NCBI GenBank assembly: GCA_022844135.1 | Contig: JALHMG010000009.1 | Span: forward strand, 23,695-87,694 | Length of the DNA stretch: 64,000 bases | Direction of reading: 5' to 3' | DNA from: Lysobacterales bacterium | GTDB taxonomy: Bacteria; Pseudomonadota; Gammaproteobacteria; Xanthomonadales; SZUA-5 | Notes under the pieces: model-generated | The model's database searches: none | What the model was told of the DNA's origin: nothing | Seen by the model: the letters and a program-made list of their open reading frames with translations, nothing else | Program-made: the position numbers and the translations under genes | Shown here: in pieces, positions 60,490 to 64,000 of the stretch | How positions within the stretch are numbered: the stretch's first letter is position 1 | How the letters are laid out: each line of letters begins with the position of its first letter

Positions 60490-62612
60490 GCGCCACGCGT
60501 CGGCAGGTGTTGCAGGTGGGTCTGCTGGCGGGCGGCGGCTTGCTCATCGGCGTGCCGATGGTCGCCAAGGACGCGGCGAAGGGTGTTGCAGCGGCGCCAA
60601 CGGCGCTCAACCCATTCATCAGCATCGCCCGCGACGGCACCATCACGGTGTATAGCAAGCACTCGGAGATGGGCCAGGGCGTGCTGACCTCTATCGCAAT
60701 GACGGTGATGGAGGAACTCGACGGCGACTGGTCGAAAGTTATTGCTGTACCCGGCGATGCGCGCGCGGAGTACAAGCACAACTTGTTCGGCGTGCAGGCC
60801 ACGGGCGGCAGCACGACGACGCACTCCTCGTTCGAGCAAATGCGCCAGGCTGGCGCCACCGCACGCGCAATGCTGCTGGCGGCTGCGGCCGCCGAGTGGA
60901 AAGTGCCGGTCGAGCAATTGCGGACAGAACAGAGTTTCGTCATCGGTCCGAAAGCCGGCCAGCGCCTGAGCTATGGGGAGCTCGCCGCGGCCGCTGCGAA
61001 GCTGCCCGTGCCGGCCGATGCCAAGCTCAAGGACAAGCGCGACTTCAAGTTGATTGGCAAGAGCAAGGCGCGTCTGGATGGCCGGGCGAAGGTCACTGGC
61101 AGCGCCGGCTTTGGTATCGACGTGCACATGCCGGGGCTGCTGACCGCATTGATTGCGCGCCCACCGGTGTTCGGCGCTCACCCGAAGGTCATCGATAAGT
61201 CGGGCGCCAAGGCCATCTACGGCGTGCGCCACGTCGTTGAGGTTTCAGCAGGCGTTGCTGTTGTCGGTGAGACCTTCTGGGCTGCCAAACAAGGGCTGGA
61301 CGCACTGAAGATCGAATGGGACCTGGGCGAACACGCCAGCTTTTCAACTGCCGAGCAACGGACCGAATTCGGCAAGCTGCTCAAGGGCGATGGGGCCGAG
61401 GCAAAGCGGATGGGCGATGCGCGCGCGGTGTTGGCCAAGACCGCAGAGCGCATCGACCGGAGTTTTGATTTTCCCTATCTGGCGCATGCGACGATGGAGC
61501 CGATGAACGCCACGGCGCATGTACACGCCGAGGGCGTCACGGTGTGGGCGCCCACGCAGTTTCAGACCATCGATCAGTTGGCGGCGGCCGAAGTGGCCGG
61601 TGTGACGCAGGATAAAGTTGTGCTGCACACCACGCTGCTCGGCGGCGGTTTTGGGCGCCGCGCAAATCCGAAAGCGGATTTTGTGCGCGAAGCCGTCGAG
61701 GTGAGCAAAGCGGTGTCGGGCCCGGTGAAGGTTGTGTGGTTACGCGAGCACGATATGCAGGGCGGTTACTACCGACCGCGCACGCGTGTCGATGCCTCGC
61801 TGGCGCTGGACGACAAGCAACGGCCAGAGGCACTGGAAGTGAAAATCGCCAGCCAGTCGATTCTCGCCGGCACGGTGTTCGGAGCCGAGGTTGAAAAGAC
61901 CGGCATCGACAGCAGCCAGGTCGAGGGTCTTGCCGATTGGGCGTACGCCACGCCGAATCTGCGGATCAGTTACCACCGGGCGGCGGGCCACGTGCCGGTG
62001 CTTTGGTGGCGAAGTGTGGGCCACACATTCAGCGCGTTTGTAAAGGAAACGCTGATCGACGAGGCTGCCGAGCGCGCCGGGGTAGATCCTATCGACTACC
62101 GGATAGAGCTTTTGGAAGCGCATCCGCGACATATCGCCGTTTTGAAAACGGTGCGCGAGGCAGCGGGTTGGGGCAAGGCACCGGAGGGGCGTTTTCAAGG
62201 CGTAGCCGTCCACGAGAGCTTTGGTTCCATCGTTGCGCAGATCGCCGAGCTGTCGGTGGCCGACGGGCAGATCAAGGTGCACAAGATTACGGCCGCGATC
62301 GATTGCGGTCAGGTGGTCAATCCCGATACCGTCAAGGCCCAGATCATGGGCGGTGCGCTGATGGGCCTTTCGGCCGCGCTGGGCGAAGCGATTACGTTCG
62401 CGGACGGTAGACCCGAGCAGAGCAACTTCCACAACTATCCAATCCTGCGTTTGCCCGACGCGCCCGACGTGGATGTGCATATCGTCGAAAGCGACGGGCC
62501 AATGGGCGGCGCTGGCGAACCGGGTACACCTCCGATTGCACCGGCGGTGGCGAACGCGTTGGCCAAGGCACTTGGCAAGCGGCTGGTGGAACTTCCCTTG
62601 CGCGTGTCATGA
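60486..62612 (+). CDS. Molybdopterin-binding large subunit, isoquinoline 1-oxidoreductase/aldehyde dehydrogenase type
   Basis: This 708-residue protein is the catalytic molybdopterin-cytosine-dinucleotide subunit. The N-terminus [19 protein letters not shown] looks like a Tat signal, so it is probably periplasmic and exported folded with its small partner. Conserved blocks are [52 protein letters not shown] and [15 protein letters not shown], ending [13 protein letters not shown] with the catalytic glutamate. It belongs to the IorB-like group, and the natural substrate (an N-heterocycle or an aldehyde) is not evident. The stop overlaps the hydrolase ATG by ATGA. Confidence 0.93.
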   Translation: MSATRRQVLQVGLLAGGGLLIGVPMVAKDAAKGVAAAPTALNPFISIARDGTITVYSKHSEMGQGVLTSIAMTVMEELDGDWSKVIAVPGDARAEYKHNLFGVQATGGSTTTHSSFEQMRQAGATARAMLLAAAAAEWKVPVEQLRTEQSFVIGPKAGQRLSYGELAAAAAKLPVPADAKLKDKRDFKLIGKSKARLDGRAKVTGSAGFGIDVHMPGLLTALIARPPVFGAHPKVIDKSGAKAIYGVRHVVEVSAGVAVVGETFWAAKQGLDALKIEWDLGEHASFSTAEQRTEFGKLLKGDGAEAKRMGDARAVLAKTAERIDRSFDFPYLAHATMEPMNATAHVHAEGVTVWAPTQFQTIDQLAAAEVAGVTQDKVVLHTTLLGGGFGRRANPKADFVREAVEVSKAVSGPVKVVWLREHDMQGGYYRPRTRVDASLALDDKQRPEALEVKIASQSILAGTVFGAEVEKTGIDSSQVEGLADWAYATPNLRISYHRAAGHVPVLWWRSVGHTFSAFVKETLIDEAAERAGVDPIDYRIELLEAHPRHIAVLKTVREAAGWGKAPEGRFQGVAVHESFGSIVAQIAELSVADGQIKVHKITAAIDCGQVVNPDTVKAQIMGGALMGLSAALGEAITFADGRPEQSNFHNYPILRLPDAPDVDVHIVESDGPMGGAGEPGTPPIAPAVANALAKALGKRLVELPLRVS

Positions 62613-63463
62613 AATCGCCGGCTTGCCGTCGATGGCTGATCGCCTGTGCGTGGTTAGCGGCGCACGCAGACGCTATTGCACAGGCGTGCACCGGTCCGTA
62701 TGCCGTCGGCACCGTGCAGACAACGCTGGTCGATAGCGAACGCGGCCGTAGTGTGCCAGTGCGCGTGCACTATCCGGCGACGCTGGCTGGGAGCAATACC
62801 GCAGCGGTGAACGGCTGTGCTTTTCCGGTGTTGGCCTTCGGCCATGGTTTCACGATCGCGCATACGAGCTACGGCTATCTGGCCGATGGGCTCGCAACGC
62901 ATGGCGTTGTCGTGGTGTTGCCGGCGACCGAAGAGGGCTTCTCGCCGAGCCACGCGAGCTTTGGTGCGGACCTGCGTTTTGCGGCAAATGCGGTGCGAAA
63001 CATCGATGCTTTACGCGCTGCGGTAGGGCCAGTGCGCGCGATCGGTGGGCACTCGATGGGCGGCGGCGCGGCAATTTTGGGCGGCGCCGGATTGGACGGC
63101 TATTTTGGACTTGCGCCGGCCAACACCAATCCTTCGGCAATCACTGCGGCGCCATTCGTTGTCGCACCAGCGCTGATCCTTCTCGGAAGCCGCGATTGTG
63201 TGACGCCGCGTGCGCAGCATGCCGACCCGATATTCCAGGCGCTGGCGACACCGCTGGCCGACAAGCGCATGATCGAAATCGCTGGCGGCAGCCACTGCCA
63301 GTTCAGCGTCGGCAGCCTCACCTGCGGCATCGGCGAGCAGAGCTGTGGCGGCAGCGCGACGATTTCGCAGGCCGTACAGCAGGCAGCTACGCTGGCCGAA
63401 GCGATTCCGTTTCTGCGCGGTTTGCACGCGCCAGATTTGGTGTGGTCGGCAGGCTTCGAGTAG
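62609..63463 (+). CDS. Secreted alpha/beta hydrolase with a C-terminal GFE tail
   Basis: This 284-residue exported hydrolase has a signal peptide (CRRWLIACAWLAAHADAIAQ). The alpha/beta fold follows: FPVLAFGHGFTIAHTSYGYL oxyanion region, nucleophile elbow IGGHSMGGGA (S149), an acid in LGSRDCVTP and a histidine in AGGSHCQFS. Several cysteines (CGIGEQSCGG) suggest disulfides. It resembles chlorophyllase-like and polyester-hydrolase families. It ends DLVWSAGFE, a variant of the GFE tail of other secreted proteins here. The 4-bp overlap with the molybdenum hydroxylase suggests a joint pathway, for example ester cleavage before or after oxidation. Confidence 0.88.
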   Translation: MKSPACRRWLIACAWLAAHADAIAQACTGPYAVGTVQTTLVDSERGRSVPVRVHYPATLAGSNTAAVNGCAFPVLAFGHGFTIAHTSYGYLADGLATHGVVVVLPATEEGFSPSHASFGADLRFAANAVRNIDALRAAVGPVRAIGGHSMGGGAAILGGAGLDGYFGLAPANTNPSAITAAPFVVAPALILLGSRDCVTPRAQHADPIFQALATPLADKRMIEIAGGSHCQFSVGSLTCGIGEQSCGGSATISQAVQQAATLAEAIPFLRGLHAPDLVWSAGFE

Positions 63464-63531
63464 CCAGTCGCTCGGCATGCCTTGGGGCGTTGTGCGCGTG
63501 ACCCACGGCGCCCGCGGTCGGGCAGCCAGGA

Positions 63532-63606
63532 CTACACGTCCAAATTGGCGACTCGCAGGGTGTTGGCTTCGATGAACCCGCGCCGTGGTTCAACGGCCTC
63601 GTTCCG
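63532..63606 (-). pseudogene. gyrB 3'-end fragment, copy 1 (most diverged)
   Basis: The minus-strand translation is RNEAVEPRRGFIEANTLRVA followed by NLDV and a TAG stop. It matches the C-terminus of DNA gyrase subunit B (E. coli ends [21 protein letters not shown]). Compared with copy 3 it has seven synonymous codon changes and two amino-acid changes (E to G, A to T). No GyrB sequence precedes it. Being farthest from the window edge, it may be the oldest copy. Confidence 0.85.
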
Positions 63607-63692
63607 GCCCCTCGGCATAGCCTCGGGGCGTTCGGCGTTGCGCCGCATGTGGCGCAGAAACCGCGCAGGGAGCAAGCCCGAGAGGACAGTTT

Positions 63693-63767
63693 CTATACGT
63701 CGAGATTCGCAACCCGTAACGCGTTAGCTTCGATAAACTCCCTGCGCGGTTCCACCGCCTCAGTCCG
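63693..63767 (-). pseudogene. gyrB 3'-end fragment, copy 2
   Basis: The minus-strand translation is RTEAVEPRREFIEANALRVA followed by NLDV and a TAG stop. Over the 22 codons from EAVEPRR to the stop it is identical in protein to copy 3 but uses different codons at 12 positions, including AGG versus CGC for one arginine. The upstream part of GyrB is missing. Confidence 0.88.
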
Positions 63768-63850
63768 GCCCCTCAGCGTAGCTTCGGGGCGTTCGGCCTC
63801 GCGCCGCATGCGGCGCGTGACCCACGGCGCTGGCGTTCGAGCGCCTCCAC

Positions 63851-63925
63851 CTACACATCCAGGTTCGCAACTCGTAATGCGTTGGCTTCGATGAACTCGC
63901 GCCGCGGTTCAACGGCCTCGTTCCG
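63851..63925 (-). pseudogene. gyrB 3'-end fragment, copy 3
   Basis: The minus-strand translation is RNEAVEPRREFIEANALRVA followed by NLDV and a TAG stop. The sequence before it (to the window edge) reads as arginine-rich spacer, not as GyrB, so this is also a fragment. The intact gyrB is expected beyond 64000 on the minus strand, which would put the array directly downstream of it. Confidence 0.88.
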
Positions 63926-64000
63926 GCCCCTCAGCGTAGCTTCGGGGCGTTCGGCCTCGCGCCGCATGCGGCGCGTGACCCACGGCGCTGGCGTTCGAGC

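Larger units (their letters stand above)
63464..64000. repeat. Array of ~160-bp repeats carrying gyrB 3'-end copies
   Basis: No complete gene is present after the hydrolase. The stretch is a tandem array whose unit is a ~69-bp minus-strand gyrB tail plus a ~90-bp spacer. Stop codons of the three tails begin at 63532, 63693 and 63851, giving periods of 161 and 158 bp. The spacers to the right of copies 2 and 3 are identical over about 78 bp (63763-63840 and 63921 onward). Each contains GCCCCTCAGCGTAGCTTCGG and the 16-bp palindrome GCGCCGCATGCGGCGC. The spacer to the right of copy 1 is diverged, and a shortened spacer lies before copy 1 near 63481. The array is still running at the window edge. 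Confidence 0.9.

Noticed and set aside
63464..64000. CRISPR array or tRNA-like repeats at the right edge
   Set aside because: The ~160-bp period with a protein-coding tail and identical spacers is the opposite of CRISPR organisation, and no cloverleaf is seen.
1..64000. rRNA, tRNA and complete insertion sequences
   Set aside because: None was recognised by eye on either strand. A tRNAscan-SE or Infernal run would be needed to exclude short RNA genes.

Overview
The window is 64 kb of gene-dense, high-GC bacterial DNA. The gene content (GspE/PilB-type ATPase, pilU, yajQ, GluQ-RS, htpX, plsB, topA with a lysine/alanine-rich tail, a TIGR02001-type porin) points to a gammaproteobacterium, most likely in the Xanthomonadales/Lysobacterales. 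This placement is inference from gene families. No rRNA, tRNA, CRISPR array or complete insertion sequence was recognised.

Layout. 1-6.8 kb: a secretion/pilus ATPase running off the left edge, then a one-piece hybrid two-component protein carrying an in-frame palindromic repeat block, and a small receiver-like protein. 6.8-14.3 kb: large secreted proteins, namely a triple CSLREA beta-helix protein, an unknown exported protein and an LPMO-FnIII-GH18 chitin-degrading enzyme. 14.4-20.9 kb: housekeeping genes (cca, M17 aminopeptidase, porin, GluQ-RS, htpX) with two toxin-antitoxin pairs, one coupled to GluQ-RS. 21-25 kb: a tightly overlapped operon of membrane protein, XRE regulator, S33 peptidase and NatAB-like ABC exporter behind a repeat-rich operator. 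25.4-31 kb: methyltransferase, a secreted protein with a GFE tail, ogt and ada-alkA alkylation repair, a voltage-gated-type ion channel and comF. 31-36.4 kb: secreted beta-helix protein, two small exported proteins, a truncated type I restriction subunit and a 254-bp MITE-like element. 36.4-42.9 kb: response regulator and histidine kinase pair, a SLC13 transporter, a Fic AMPylase with a palindrome over its start, and an OmpA/DUF4398 lipoprotein pair. 43-50.9 kb: pilU, yajQ, arfB, an acyltransferase, topA, an orphan HicB-like protein, a COG3910-type ATPase, hicAB and DUF2237. 51-57 kb: RND pump with adaptor, a membrane protein and a lipoprotein. 57-63.5 kb: plsB, an NTF2-like protein and a molybdenum hydroxylase pair coupled to a secreted alpha/beta hydrolase.

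63.5-64 kb: the most unusual feature. Three minus-strand copies of the last 22 codons plus stop of a gyrB-like gene are spaced about 160 bp apart. Copies 2 and 3 differ at 12 codons, all synonymous, although the spacers that follow them are identical. The full gyrB gene presumably lies just beyond the right edge, so this looks like an accretion array at a gyrB 3' end.

Three other signals recur across the window. Secreted proteins carry an F-x-[D/N]-G-F-E type motif, usually at the C-terminus. Many gaps, including gaps inside operons, hold long imperfect hairpins whose arms are short G-rich or GGTT-rich tandem repeats. Adjacent genes very often overlap by 4 bp (ATGA or GTGA), which implies translational coupling.
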